Positions 34,305-42,289 of a DNA stretch of 64,000 bases are shown here, piece by piece. A program made the position numbers and the translations under genes. Within the stretch, counting starts at the first letter, position 1, and each line of letters opens with the position of its first letter. Below the pieces are notes generated by a model. That model saw nothing but the letters and a program-made list of their open reading frames with translations, was not told where the DNA came from and did not search any database. Origin of the DNA: Cupriavidus lacunae. Its GTDB lineage: Bacteria; Pseudomonadota; Gammaproteobacteria; Burkholderiales; Burkholderiaceae. The stretch lies in NCBI RefSeq assembly GCF_003353055.1, contig NZ_QKWJ01000031.1:17091-81090 (forward strand), written 5' to 3'.

Positions 34305-35309
34305 CTACTGCAGCGCGTTCCGCATCACCAGCAACCACGGCATATGCGAATTGGTGACGCCGTCAAGCTGGCCTGAATCGCCCAGCTCGATTTCCTCCAT
34401 CGACACCGACTGCTGGACATTGCCGCCGATGGCGCGCACCACGCGTGCGGCGGGGTCCACGGCCACGACGATGTCGCAATGCATGGGCGTGGTACCGAAG
34501 CCGATTTCGGCGATGTCCTCGAGATAGCGGTCGCGCCCGCGGCCGGCGCAGATGATGTCGCCGGGGCGCGGCATGGCGGGGACGGGCTCGATGCGGAAAG
34601 CGGGCCTGGGCAAGATGCCGTCGCGGGCGTCGACCACGTACATGGAATGCGACTGCCCGGTCAGGAACTGGCGCTCGTCCAGACCTGCCTTGCGCAATAC
34701 CCATGAAATGAACACCGCCGACCAGGCCCAGGACCCCTGCGTGATCTGCCGGCAGCTGGGCGTTTCGCCGACGATGCCCCAGTAGCGTCGCGCCAGTGTG
34801 CAGCCCAGCGGGGTGGCCTCCATGCCGGTGCCATCCGGGAACGACAGGCAGCTGGTAACGGGCGGGGGATTGCCGTTGGATTTGGACTCGGTATCGGTGG
34901 TGGCCGCCCTAGGGGTCCCCGCTTGCGCAGGCGAAGCCGGTTCGGCCTCTGCCATCTCAGGCAACTCCGGCGCGGGCGCCGGGCTGTAAGTGACGCAGGA
35001 CGTGTCGTCCCGGCCCACCCGCACCACCTGCCCGCCCCAGCGGGTCCATTCCTGGGTGGCGATCTCGACGATGCGCTCGCCCGGCGTGGCGCCCGGGTGC
35101 GTCACCGGCCGTTCCGTGTCGGGCAGCGCGCGTGCCTGCGGCCGCACCGGCTCGCTGACCGTGGTGCAAGCGCTCAGGAGGGCCAGCGCCGCCGCCACGC
35201 AGGCGGCACGCAGGGTGCCTGCCGCCTGTGGAGAAATCTGTGGAATCGACTGTGGAAAGCGCTGTGCATAACGCTGTGGAGATCTGCGGCGCGGCGGACG
35301 GGCAAACAT
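34305..35309 (-). CDS. DUF2272-family lipoprotein
   Basis: 334-aa exported protein. The signal ends in lipobox LLSAC. After a charged variable stretch, the DUF2272 core (residues about 195-330) has GSWAWSAVFISWVLRKAGL, RPGDIICAGRGRD and HCDIVVAV, reminiscent of CHAP/NlpC-type amidase folds with Cys and His, though catalysis is not shown. The start codon is uncertain; the ATG at 35309 is used and a GTG lies six codons upstream. The N-terminal coding part contains five copies of a 12-bp repeat (CTGTGGA-type, 35226-35279), which encodes the SIPQISPQ-like stretch. Confidence 0.8.
   Translation of the reverse strand: MFARPPRRRSPQRYAQRFPQSIPQISPQAAGTLRAACVAAALALLSACTTVSEPVRPQARALPDTERPVTHPGATPGERIVEIATQEWTRWGGQVVRVGRDDTSCVTYSPAPAPELPEMAEAEPASPAQAGTPRAATTDTESKSNGNPPPVTSCLSFPDGTGMEATPLGCTLARRYWGIVGETPSCRQITQGSWAWSAVFISWVLRKAGLDERQFLTGQSHSMYVVDARDGILPRPAFRIEPVPAMPRPGDIICAGRGRDRYLEDIAEIGFGTTPMHCDIVVAVDPAARVVRAIGGNVQQSVSMEEIELGDSGQLDGVTNSHMPWLLVMRNALQ
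35226..35279. repeat. 12-bp tandem repeat inside the DUF2272 5' end
   Basis: CTGTGG or CTGTGC begins at 35226, 35238, 35250, 35262 and 35274, strictly 12 bases apart. The fourth unit contains TGTGCATAA (35263-35271), matching the DnaA-box consensus TTATNCACA on the minus strand. Confidence 0.8.
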
Positions 35310-35445
35310 GTTGGCCCCACATGGCACGGCGCCCGGTGCGGCCTGTCGCGGCCACGGCTGGACGCCTGTTGGAAGACTTCGCGCGTCATCGCCGGGGTGT
35401 GGATTTGGCGATACGGCGGGTACTGCAGAAAATTCAGATTACGAC

Positions 35446-35454
35446 TGTGGATAA
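35446..35454 (-). promoter_or_regulatory. DnaA box
   Basis: TGTGGATAA, the exact complement of TTATCCACA, in the 241-bp gap between the DUF2272 gene and HU. A hairpin CGGGCT/AGCCCG (35524-35544) lies downstream of HU. Confidence 0.5.
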
Positions 35455-35550
35455 CGTCCCCCGCCTGGCGCACGCCTGCGCCCTCGGGCACCGGGGCGGC
35501 GGCATGGCGGGGACAGGCAACTCCGGGCTCTGCAGTGCAGCCCGTCAGGC

Positions 35551-35829
35551 TCACTGGTTGACAGCGTCCTTGAACTTCTGGCCAGCTTTGAACTTCACGG
35601 TCTTGGCGGCTTCGACCTTGATTTCTTCGCCGGTACGCGGGTTGCGCGCCATGCGCTCGCCACGCTCGCCCTTGCTGAACGTGCCAAAGCCGATGAGGCT
35701 CAGCGTATCGCCCTTGGCCACGGCGTCCATGATGGCCGACAGGGTCACGTTCAGTGCCTGTTCCGCCTTGGCCTTGGTCAGACCGTCCACGCCAGCTGCG
35801 ATAGCGTCGATCAGTTCGGTTTTCGTCAT
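35551..35829 (-). CDS. hupB: DNA-binding protein HU
   Basis: 92-aa nucleoid protein of the HU/IHF family. MTKTELIDAIAAGVDGLTKA is the standard N-terminal dimerisation part, followed by LSLIGFGTFSKGERGERMAR, where the beta-arm begins, and the RNPRTGEEIKVEAAKTVKFKAG DNA-intercalating arm with conserved RNP. The length and sequence fit HU-beta rather than IHF. It is divergent from the SET-domain gene across a 1.18-kb repeat-rich region that must contain its promoter. Confidence 0.96.
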   Translation of the reverse strand: MTKTELIDAIAAGVDGLTKAKAEQALNVTLSAIMDAVAKGDTLSLIGFGTFSKGERGERMARNPRTGEEIKVEAAKTVKFKAGQKFKDAVNQ

Positions 35830-36322
35830 GCTTCACTCCGTATCGAGTTGATAAAACACAGGCGTCCGCATGCCGGGCGGCCACGCTGGCACCGCTCCGG
35901 CAAAGACGCCGCGGGCCACATGATACCGTGTCGGACAAGGCGCACCGGGAACAGATTGTTACCTGGCTGTTTCCGCGAGCCCGCGCCAGGCCGTGCTTCG
36001 CGGGAAGTCGACGCAGTCAGGCAAGGGCGGGACGCAGGGCTGCGGGTGACGAAAACGCGCTATGGCCGCATGAGACGCATCAGGGGGCCGTTGCGCGTTG
36101 TTGCGTACACGGACAGGGCGAAGCCTCGCCAGAGGCCCTCACAGGGCTCCTGAGCGCCTGCAGGCACGCAGACAGGGCATGGGAGCCAACTCCCGCCAAA
36201 AATGCCAGAAGGCTCCTTGCAAGCCTCTTCAACGACATCTGCACTATTGTGCATGTTCCCGGGTCCACGCCACGACCATCCGGCTTAGCTATTCGGCTCA
36301 TGCATGGTGTGCGTTCGAGCCG

Positions 36323-36920
36323 GTTTACGGTGTCCCCCGCCGGCTGCAGGCAGGAGCGTATACGCCAGCCACGGCTTTGCCGTATACGCCCGCCGGGTTT
36401 ACGCGCTGCCAACCAAGCCAAATCACAAAGTCTCTCGCAAACCTGCCGTTTACGCCTGCCGCCATTCGGATGGGCCGCCGCGCCGGGGTCGTTCTTTCGG
36501 TTTACCTTTTTCTTTCATGTATACAAATAGTAGTAGTAGGTAAACACCCGCCTCGGATGTGGAAAACCCCGTAAACGTCTTTCAGTTCAAAGGTTTACGT
36601 AAACGAGAAGTGGTCGCATCCAGTGTTGGTCGAGGTGGATGACTCAGCCCGATGGATGAGGCCGGTGCCGGACCCCCTCCGACTTATGCCTGAGGCATCC
36701 CCATGCCAGCCCCAGGCAGCCCACATCCAATCCGCGTGCTTGTCCACAGAACGGGGCGGGGTTATCCACAATGCGGGGACGTAAACGGACGGCAGGCTGG
36801 TTGGGTGAACGGAGTAGGAGGGCGGGTGGGGCCACGTATACCGGTGTGCCGACGTATACGTCTGGCCTGCGGCTGGGTCGGGTGGATGCGGTCGCTGCCC
36901 GAAGCGGTTGTCACGTATAC
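36323..36920. repeat. Cluster of fifteen GTWWAC motifs
   Basis: Consensus CGTWWACG with variable spacing (7 to about 180 bases). Two copies at 36593-36604 join into the perfect palindrome GTTTACGTAAAC. Binding protein unknown; see the enclosing region for positions. Confidence 0.85.
36762..36770 (+). promoter_or_regulatory. DnaA box
   Basis: TTATCCACA, an exact match to the high-affinity consensus. TTGTCCACA, with one mismatch, lies at 36740-36748. Confidence 0.5.
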
Positions 36921-37012
36921 GTGTAGCAGCCGCCCCGGTATCATCCCCGATCGCGCCGGCGCGCCCGGCACCGGCCACCCAGGCACAACAGGCGACGAGC
37001 ACGGAAAGGCAA

Positions 37013-37528
37013 ATGGCGGACAAGGCAAAGCGCAAGGCAGCAGGCGAGGACAGGAAGAAGACGGCGAGCGACCGGATCGAGGTGCGCCAGTCAGGCGTGC
37101 ACGGCAAGGGCGTCTATGCCATCGCCCAGATCGCCGAAGGCGAACGCGTGATCGAGTACAAGGGCGAGCACATTTCGTGGAAGAAGGCGCTGGAGCGCCA
37201 TCCGCACGATCCCAGCGATCCCAACCACACCTTCTACTTCAGCCTGGACGACGGCAGCGTGATCGATGCCAAGTACGGCGGCAACCGCGCGCGCTGGATC
37301 AATCACGCCTGCGAGCCCAACTGCGAGGCGCGCGAGAAGAAGGGCCGGGTGTTTATCCACGCGCTGCGCGATATTGCCCAGGGCGAGGAGCTGTTCTATG
37401 ACTACGGCCTGGTGATCGACGCGCGCTATACCGCCAAGCTGAAGAAGGAGTTCGAGTGCCGCTGCGGCAGCCCGCAATGCCGCGGCACCATGCTGGCGCC
37501 GAAGGAAAAAAAGAAGAAGGACAAATAA
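37013..37528 (+). CDS. SET-domain protein (putative lysine methyltransferase)
   Basis: 171-aa cytoplasmic protein. After a Lys-rich N-terminus (MADKAKRKAAGEDRKK) comes a compact SET domain: VHGKGVYAIAQIAEGERVIEY, RWINHACEPNCEA (the NHxCxPNC cofactor/active-site motif), ELFYDYGLVID and the post-SET cysteines CRCGSPQCRG. Catalytic residues appear intact. Such proteins methylate lysines in eukaryotes; bacterial substrates are mostly unknown. The ATG at 37013 follows GGAAAGG; a longer frame from 36908 lacks a ribosome-binding site. It is divergent from HU, a Lys-rich DNA-binding protein, which makes HU a possible substrate (speculative). Confidence 0.9.
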   Translation: MADKAKRKAAGEDRKKTASDRIEVRQSGVHGKGVYAIAQIAEGERVIEYKGEHISWKKALERHPHDPSDPNHTFYFSLDDGSVIDAKYGGNRARWINHACEPNCEAREKKGRVFIHALRDIAQGEELFYDYGLVIDARYTAKLKKEFECRCGSPQCRGTMLAPKEKKKKDK

Positions 37529-37568
37529 GGCGCTGCCGGATCCGCTAGGCCAGCACGCAGCGGCGGGT

Positions 37569-39239
37569 TCAGGCCGCCGACCCGGCCGGCTCGCAGGGGA
37601 TCCGGATCACGAAGCGCATGCTCGGCCGCCGCTCGGGCGCGCTGTCCGCGGCCGGTGCAACGCCAGCCGCAGCCGGACCCTGCGGCACGTCCTCGATGCG
37701 GATGGTGCCCTGGTGCAGGGTGACGATCTCATGCACGATGGCCAGACCCAGGCCAGCGCCGCCGGTCTGGTCCGCGCGGCCGCCGCCCGGCTCAGGGGCG
37801 CGGTCGCCGCGGAAGAAGCGCTTGAACACTTCCTCGCGCCGCTGCGGCGCGATGCCGGGGCCGTTGTCTTCCACCATGACCACCGCCATGCCGCGGTGGC
37901 CCATGGTCTCGCCGCCGGCGCGCACCGTGATGCGCCCGCCGGCGGGCACGTACTTCACCGCATTGTCGATCAGGTTGGACAGGGCTTCGCGCATCAGCAG
38001 CCGGTTGCCGCGGACCACCGCGGGCGCGCTGCCGGTGAAGGTGGGGCCGGGCAGGATCTCGAAGCCCAGGTCGATGCGGCGCGCCAGCGCCTGCGGCACC
38101 CACTCGGCGCCGGTCTCGAAGGCGAGCTCGGCCAGGTCGAAGTGTTCCACCGGCCCGAGACGCTCCAGCGACAGCCCCGGCTCGGCGCGCGCCAGCGACA
38201 GCAGCTGGTTGGAGAGCCGCACCGCGCGGTCGGCGGCGGTCTGTACCTCGCGCAGCGCGTGCCGGGCGACTTCCAGCGAATCGGCTTCCTGCGCCCGGTC
38301 GGCATGCAGCTTGACCGCGGTCAGCGGCGTGCGCAGCTGGTGGGCCGCATCGGCAATGAACTTGCGCTGGGCGTCGAGCGCGTCGCGCAGCCGCGCCAGC
38401 AGTGCATTCAGGCCGCGGATCAGCGGCGCCACTTCGGCCGGCACCTGGGTTTCATCCAGGGCGGCGAGCGAGCGCGCGGTCTGCCGGTTGAGCTTGTCGG
38501 CCAGGATCTGCAGCGGTACCAGTTCTTCCTTGAGCACGTGCGACAGGATCAGGCTGCCGACCAGCAGCAGCAGGATCAGCGGCACCGACACCGACAGCAG
38601 GATCTCGTTGGCGGCGGTCTCGCGCCGGTCCAGCAGTTCCGCCACCTCCACCACGATCGGCCCGCGCGCGGGCTTGCCGGCCTCGCTGGTGGCAAGTTCG
38701 TCCACCGCGATGCTGGGCAGCATCACCGGCAGCCGCACTGCGCGCACCTGGCGGCCGCTAAACCAGGCGTAGAACAGGCGCGCGTCGTGCAGCGTGGTCT
38801 GGCCGGTGCCGTAGCCCAGCCAGGTGTCCATGCCGCCGATCAGCCCGTCGGGACCGTGGATGCGCCAGTAGATGCGGTCGGTGCCCTCGGCCTCGACCAG
38901 CGTCTGCGCGATCATCGGGATGTCATGCTCCAGGCGCGGGCCGGCGATGCGGATCTGCTGGGCGATGCTGTTGGCCACGCCATAGAGCGCGCGGTCGAAC
39001 ACCTGCGTGGTGTAGTGCGCCGCCAGCCAGTACGACAGCGAGCCGCTGGTCAGCACCAGCGCAAACAGCGGGGTGGCCAGCGCGCGCAGCAGGTGTACGC
39101 GCAGGCTGGGATTGGCGCCGGGCCGGGTGGCCTGGCGCGTGGCGGGCGCGGCAGGTTCGCTGCCGGACGCAGCCTTGCCGCCGCCGCGGGTATCAGCCGT
39201 GGCCGAAGCGGAGCGGGCGTTGCGGGATCTGGGCCACAT
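37569..39239 (-). CDS. TctE-type sensor histidine kinase
   Basis: 556-aa kinase. A disordered, Ala/Arg-rich cytoplasmic N-terminus (about 45 residues) precedes a membrane helix (LATPLFALVLTSGSLSYWLA), a periplasmic TctE-like sensor (residues about 70-215), a second helix (VPLILLLLVGSLILSHVL), HisKA (FIADAAHQLRTPLTAVKLHA, phosphoacceptor His) and HATPase (NLIDNAVKYVPAGG, EDNGPGIAPQRREEVFKRFF, GAGLGLAIVHEIV). It lies 35 bases downstream of its OmpR-type partner, and both are on the minus strand. TctE homologues sense tricarboxylates, but no tctCBA genes are adjacent, so the ligand here is open. Confidence 0.93.
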   Translation of the reverse strand: MWPRSRNARSASATADTRGGGKAASGSEPAAPATRQATRPGANPSLRVHLLRALATPLFALVLTSGSLSYWLAAHYTTQVFDRALYGVANSIAQQIRIAGPRLEHDIPMIAQTLVEAEGTDRIYWRIHGPDGLIGGMDTWLGYGTGQTTLHDARLFYAWFSGRQVRAVRLPVMLPSIAVDELATSEAGKPARGPIVVEVAELLDRRETAANEILLSVSVPLILLLLVGSLILSHVLKEELVPLQILADKLNRQTARSLAALDETQVPAEVAPLIRGLNALLARLRDALDAQRKFIADAAHQLRTPLTAVKLHADRAQEADSLEVARHALREVQTAADRAVRLSNQLLSLARAEPGLSLERLGPVEHFDLAELAFETGAEWVPQALARRIDLGFEILPGPTFTGSAPAVVRGNRLLMREALSNLIDNAVKYVPAGGRITVRAGGETMGHRGMAVVMVEDNGPGIAPQRREEVFKRFFRGDRAPEPGGGRADQTGGAGLGLAIVHEIVTLHQGTIRIEDVPQGPAAAGVAPAADSAPERRPSMRFVIRIPCEPAGSAA

Positions 39240-39274
39240 GGCCTAGGCCGGGGGGCGTGAGGGCAGCGGGGGCT

Positions 39275-39979
39275 TCATTTTCCGGCGCGGATCTGCAGCA
39301 GGTAGCCGAAGCCGCGCACGGTGACGATCTCGACATCGCTGTCTTCCAGCTTCTTGCGCACGCGGTGCACGTAGACCTCGATCGCGGTGTCGCCGACGGT
39401 GTCGCCGCCCTCGCCGGCGGGGTGGGCAAAGGTGGCCAGGTGGTCCTGCAGCTGCGCCTTGCTGACCACGCGGCCCTGGCGCTGCAGCAGCAGTTCCAGC
39501 ACCGCGAACTCGCGCGGCGACAGTTCCAGCGGGCGGGCGTCGATAAACATGCGGCGGTCGTTGCCCGACAGCCGCAGGCGCCCCAGGCGCACGTCGCGCT
39601 CGGGGGCGGCCTCGCCGTGCTGGCTGCGGCGCAGCAGCACGCGCACGCGCGCTTCCAGCTCGGGCAGGGCGAAGGGTTTGATCAGGTAGTCGTCGGCGCC
39701 GGCGTTCAGGCCGGAGAGCTTGTCTTCCAGCTCGTCGCGCGCGGTCAGGATGATGACCGGGGTGGTGCGGTTGCGGGCGCGGTAGCGCGCCAGCAGGGTC
39801 ATGCCGTCGATGCCGGGCAGGCCCAGGTCGAGGATGACCAGGTCGTGCTGCTCGCGCAGCAGGTGTTCGGTGGCATAGACGCCGTCATGGACGACGCGCA
39901 CCTGGTGGCCGGCGCGGGACAGGCCGGCTTCGACGCCGCTGGCAATCTGGCGGTCGTCCTCGATCAGCAGGATACGCAT
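39275..39979 (-). CDS. OmpR-family response regulator (TctD/QseB-like)
   Basis: 234-aa regulator. The receiver domain has MRILLIEDDRQIA, phosphoacceptor Asp in LVILDLGLPGIDG, and Lys in YLIKPFALPEL. The C-terminal winged helix has LELSPREFAVLELLLQRQG and TAIEVYVHRVRKKLED, with RGFGYLLQI at the end, the OmpR/PhoB pattern. An insertion in the wing region (FAHPAGEGGDTVG) is slightly longer than usual. It is the first gene of the two-component operon; its promoter must lie in 39980-40148, where no boxes are obvious. Targets are unknown. Confidence 0.94.
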   Translation of the reverse strand: MRILLIEDDRQIASGVEAGLSRAGHQVRVVHDGVYATEHLLREQHDLVILDLGLPGIDGMTLLARYRARNRTTPVIILTARDELEDKLSGLNAGADDYLIKPFALPELEARVRVLLRRSQHGEAAPERDVRLGRLRLSGNDRRMFIDARPLELSPREFAVLELLLQRQGRVVSKAQLQDHLATFAHPAGEGGDTVGDTAIEVYVHRVRKKLEDSDVEIVTVRGFGYLLQIRAGK

Positions 39980-40148
39980 GGCGGCAGCTCGGGTAGGACG
40001 TTGGGCATGGCTGGAGGGAAGGCCTTGTGGCGCACACGGGAGGTGCGGGCCTGCCGCAGATTGTACAAGGCGCAGGCCCCGGGTTCCTTACGGATTGCCT
40101 ACAGCCGGAATGCCTGGCCGCCCGATCCAGGCGCTGCCGCGGCCGGGC

Positions 40149-40448
40149 TCAGTCCGTCACCGCGTCGGCCGCGCGCTCGATGAAGTGGGCCAGGTCGATG
40201 TCGCGCTGGGTCAGGCCGTTGGCATCGTGCGTGGACAGCGTGATGTCGACCCGGTTGTAGACGTTGAACCATTCCGGGTGGTGGTCGGCCTTCTCGGCCT
40301 GGATCGCCACGCGCGTCATGAAGCCGAAAGCGGCGTTGAAGTCATGGAAGGTGAAGCGCTTGAAGATCGCGTCGCGGTCCGGGACGGTGGTCCAGCCGGG
40401 CAGGTCGGCGAGCAGCGTGGCACGGGCTTGCGGAGAAAGAGGGGTCAT
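40149..40448 (-). CDS. phhB: Pterin-4a-carbinolamine dehydratase
   Basis: 99-aa enzyme that recycles the 4a-hydroxy-tetrahydropterin made by phenylalanine hydroxylase. The signature ADHHPEWFNVYNRVDITLSTH contains the paired His and the Trp of the active site, and GLTQRDIDLAHFIERAA is the C-terminal helix. The start at 40448 (MTPLSPQAR) matches family length; the in-frame extension to 40532 is not family-like. It lies 149 bases downstream of phhA on the same strand, so the two form a phenylalanine-degradation unit. Confidence 0.95.
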   Translation of the reverse strand: MTPLSPQARATLLADLPGWTTVPDRDAIFKRFTFHDFNAAFGFMTRVAIQAEKADHHPEWFNVYNRVDITLSTHDANGLTQRDIDLAHFIERAADAVTD

Positions 40449-40597
40449 GATGGGCTCGATCTGAATCTTGGGGAAAAAGCGAAGGTCGCAAAACGCGGAC
40501 AGCCGGCCCGCCCGCGCCGAGGCGGCGGGCATGCCGGCATTGTTTCACAAAGCGGGAAGCGGGGCAGGGCGACCCGGGTTTGCAGGCGGGCGCCGGA

Positions 40598-41527
40598 TCA
40601 GATGTCTTCGGTATCGGCCCAGCCTTCGCGGGTGCCGACGTTGAGCACCTGGTCGTCCGGGGCTACGTCGCCCGCGCCCAGCGTGGGCTGCGCGCGCAGT
40701 TCTTCATACAACGGCGCAAAGTCCGGCCGGGTGGCGTCGAACAGCTGTTCGAAGCTGTCGATCACGAAGTAGGTCTTCTGGAAGGTGTCGATGCGGTAGC
40801 GCGTGCGCATGATGCGGCGCACGTCGAAGCCGATCCGGTTGGGGCTGGCCGAATCGAGGCTGTAGATCGACTCGCCCTGGCTCGACAAGATGCCGGCGCC
40901 GTAGATGCGCAGCCCTTGCGGGGTGCGGATCAGGCCGAACTCAACCGTGTACCAGTACAGCCGCGACAGCATCTCCAGCGCGCCCAGGCCGGCCGCCTTC
41001 AGGCCGCCCTTGCCGTAGGCCTCCATGTAGTCGGCGAAGACCGGGTTGATCAGCAGCGGCACGTGGCCGAACACATCGTGGAAGCAGTCCGGTTCCTGCA
41101 GGTAGTCCAGCTGCTCGGGCTTGCGCATCCACCAGCTGGCCGGGAAGCGGCGGTTGGCCAGATGCTCGAAGAACACCTGGTCCGGCACCAGGCCGGGCAC
41201 GGCCACGACCTGCCAGCCGGTGGCGCGCATCAGGGTCTCGTTGAGCTGGTCGAAATCGGGGACGCGGTCCTTTTCCATGCCCAGCGTGCCCAGGCCCTGC
41301 AGGAATTCGTCGCTGACGCGGCCCTGCAGCATCGCGGCCTGGCGCTCGTACAGCTTGCGCCAGATGGCGTGGTCGGTGCTGGTGTAGCTTTGCACCGGCT
41401 GGGCGATAGTGAAGTCCGGGCGCAGTGTCTGGCCGGACAGCAGGCCGGCATCGAACTGTTCCTTGAGCTTGTCGGTCAGGGTGCCCTGGAAGGCGCCGGG
41501 GGCTTCGGTGGCCGTGGCGATGGACAT
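40598..41527 (-). CDS. phhA: Phenylalanine 4-monooxygenase
   Basis: 309-aa non-haem iron enzyme that converts phenylalanine to tyrosine with tetrahydropterin and oxygen. The iron site is visible: CFHDVFGHVPLL (two His ligands) and WYTVEFGLI (Glu ligand). The surrounding segments YLQEPDCFHD and SPNRIGFDVRRIMRTRYRID are as in bacterial PhhA. The ATG at 41527 is preceded by AGGAGA and is chosen over the longer frame to 41665. It is divergent from an Lrp-type regulator that is its likely controller, and upstream of phhB. Confidence 0.96.
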   Translation of the reverse strand: MSIATATEAPGAFQGTLTDKLKEQFDAGLLSGQTLRPDFTIAQPVQSYTSTDHAIWRKLYERQAAMLQGRVSDEFLQGLGTLGMEKDRVPDFDQLNETLMRATGWQVVAVPGLVPDQVFFEHLANRRFPASWWMRKPEQLDYLQEPDCFHDVFGHVPLLINPVFADYMEAYGKGGLKAAGLGALEMLSRLYWYTVEFGLIRTPQGLRIYGAGILSSQGESIYSLDSASPNRIGFDVRRIMRTRYRIDTFQKTYFVIDSFEQLFDATRPDFAPLYEELRAQPTLGAGDVAPDDQVLNVGTREGWADTEDI

Positions 41528-41653
41528 GGTGCGCGTCTCCTGAATGCGTGCTTGCTGCATCGGCGGCAGCGTGAATGCGGATTTACTGCGTAGTTTAGGC
41601 GTCAGGGGACGCAATCTGGCCGCATAATCCGCCTGTTTTGGGTTTGTCGTGCA

Positions 41654-41659
41654 TATAAT
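41654..41659 (+). promoter_or_regulatory. -10 box of the Lrp-type gene
   Basis: TATAAT 21 bases before the first ATG, in the 152-bp divergent gap with phhA. A -35 box is weak (GTTTTG region, 41634-41640), which would fit an activated or autoregulated promoter. Confidence 0.4.
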
Positions 41660-41679
41660 GTGCATCGTCAGATCATGAA

Positions 41680-42180
41680 ATGCGGGATTTGTGTATGGCA
41701 GCCCAGAGTGTCTCCCTCGACCCCTTCGACCTGGCCCTGCTGGCCGCGCTGCAGGCCGACGGCCGCACCACCCACCAGCAGCTGGCCGAGCGCGTGCACC
41801 TGTCGCCCAGCCAGGTTGGCCGCCGCCTGGCGCGGCTGGAAACCGACGGCGTGATCACCGGCTACCGCGTCAACCTGTCCTCGCAGGCGCTGGGCCTGGG
41901 GGTGATGGTGTTTATCAGTGTCAAGCTGGCCCACCATGCCGACACCATCATCGAGCGCTTCCGTGAAGAGATCCTGCTGCTGGAAGAGGTGCAGGAGTGC
42001 TATTCGGTGGCCGGCGAGGCCGACTACCTGATCCGCGTGGTGGTGCCCGACCTGCCCACGCTGGCCGAATTCACCATGAAGCGGCTGATGCGCGTGCCCG
42101 GCGTGGAAAGCGTGCGTTCGAATATCGTGCTGACCGCGATCAAGTGCGACGGCCCGCTGCCGCTGTCGCACCTGCGCTAA
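41680..42180 (+). CDS. Lrp/AsnC-family regulator (likely of phhA-phhB)
   Basis: 166-aa regulator. The N-terminal helix-turn-helix (LDPFDLALLAALQADGRTTHQQLAERVHLSPSQVGRRLARLE) is followed by a C-terminal RAM ligand-binding domain (VNLSSQALGLGVMVFISVKL, VQECYSVAGEADYLIRVVVPD). Family members often control the neighbouring amino-acid catabolic gene, and this one is divergent from phenylalanine hydroxylase, so Phe- or Tyr-responsive control is inferred. The start may be 41680 or the ATG at 41695; TATAAT at 41654 leaves room for both. Confidence 0.92.
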   Translation: MRDLCMAAQSVSLDPFDLALLAALQADGRTTHQQLAERVHLSPSQVGRRLARLETDGVITGYRVNLSSQALGLGVMVFISVKLAHHADTIIERFREEILLLEEVQECYSVAGEADYLIRVVVPDLPTLAEFTMKRLMRVPGVESVRSNIVLTAIKCDGPLPLSHLR

Positions 42181-42289
42181 AAGTTTCCCCATGGCGCGTT
42201 GCAGGTTTGCGTGCTGGTCTTGCGCTCCTGTGGCGTGCGTGTCACCCTCGCCGGGTGCCGCAAACGTGGCGGGAACGGAGGATGGCAGC

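Larger units (their letters stand above)
35830..37012. other. Repeat-rich 1.18-kb intergenic region between HU and the SET-domain gene
   Basis: No supported gene. Fifteen copies of GTATAC, GTTTAC or GTAAAC lie in 36323-36920: GTATAC at 36358, 36382, 36519, 36836, 36854, 36915; GTTTAC at 36323, 36397, 36448, 36500, 36593; GTAAAC at 36540, 36571, 36599, 36781. Most are flanked by C and G, giving palindromic CGTATACG. DnaA-box matches are at 36558-36566 (TTTTCCACA, minus) and 36762-36770 (TTATCCACA). An AT-rich patch spans about 36495-36550 and holds TAG four times in a row (36528-36539). In a GC-rich genome such clustering is far above chance. Confidence 0.8.

Noticed and set aside
35226..35279. 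CRISPR-like repeats
   Set aside because: A 12-bp unit without spacers is a simple tandem repeat; no array or cas gene was seen anywhere in the window.
36300..36950. Calling this region a replication origin
   Set aside because: No replication initiator gene is near and the GTWWAC repeats are not evenly spaced like plasmid iterons, so only DnaA-linked features are reported.
36703..37401. 232-codon frame covering the HU/SET intergenic region
   Set aside because: It overlaps the SET gene in another frame, and its product is Arg/Gly-rich without motifs; the true SET start is 37013.
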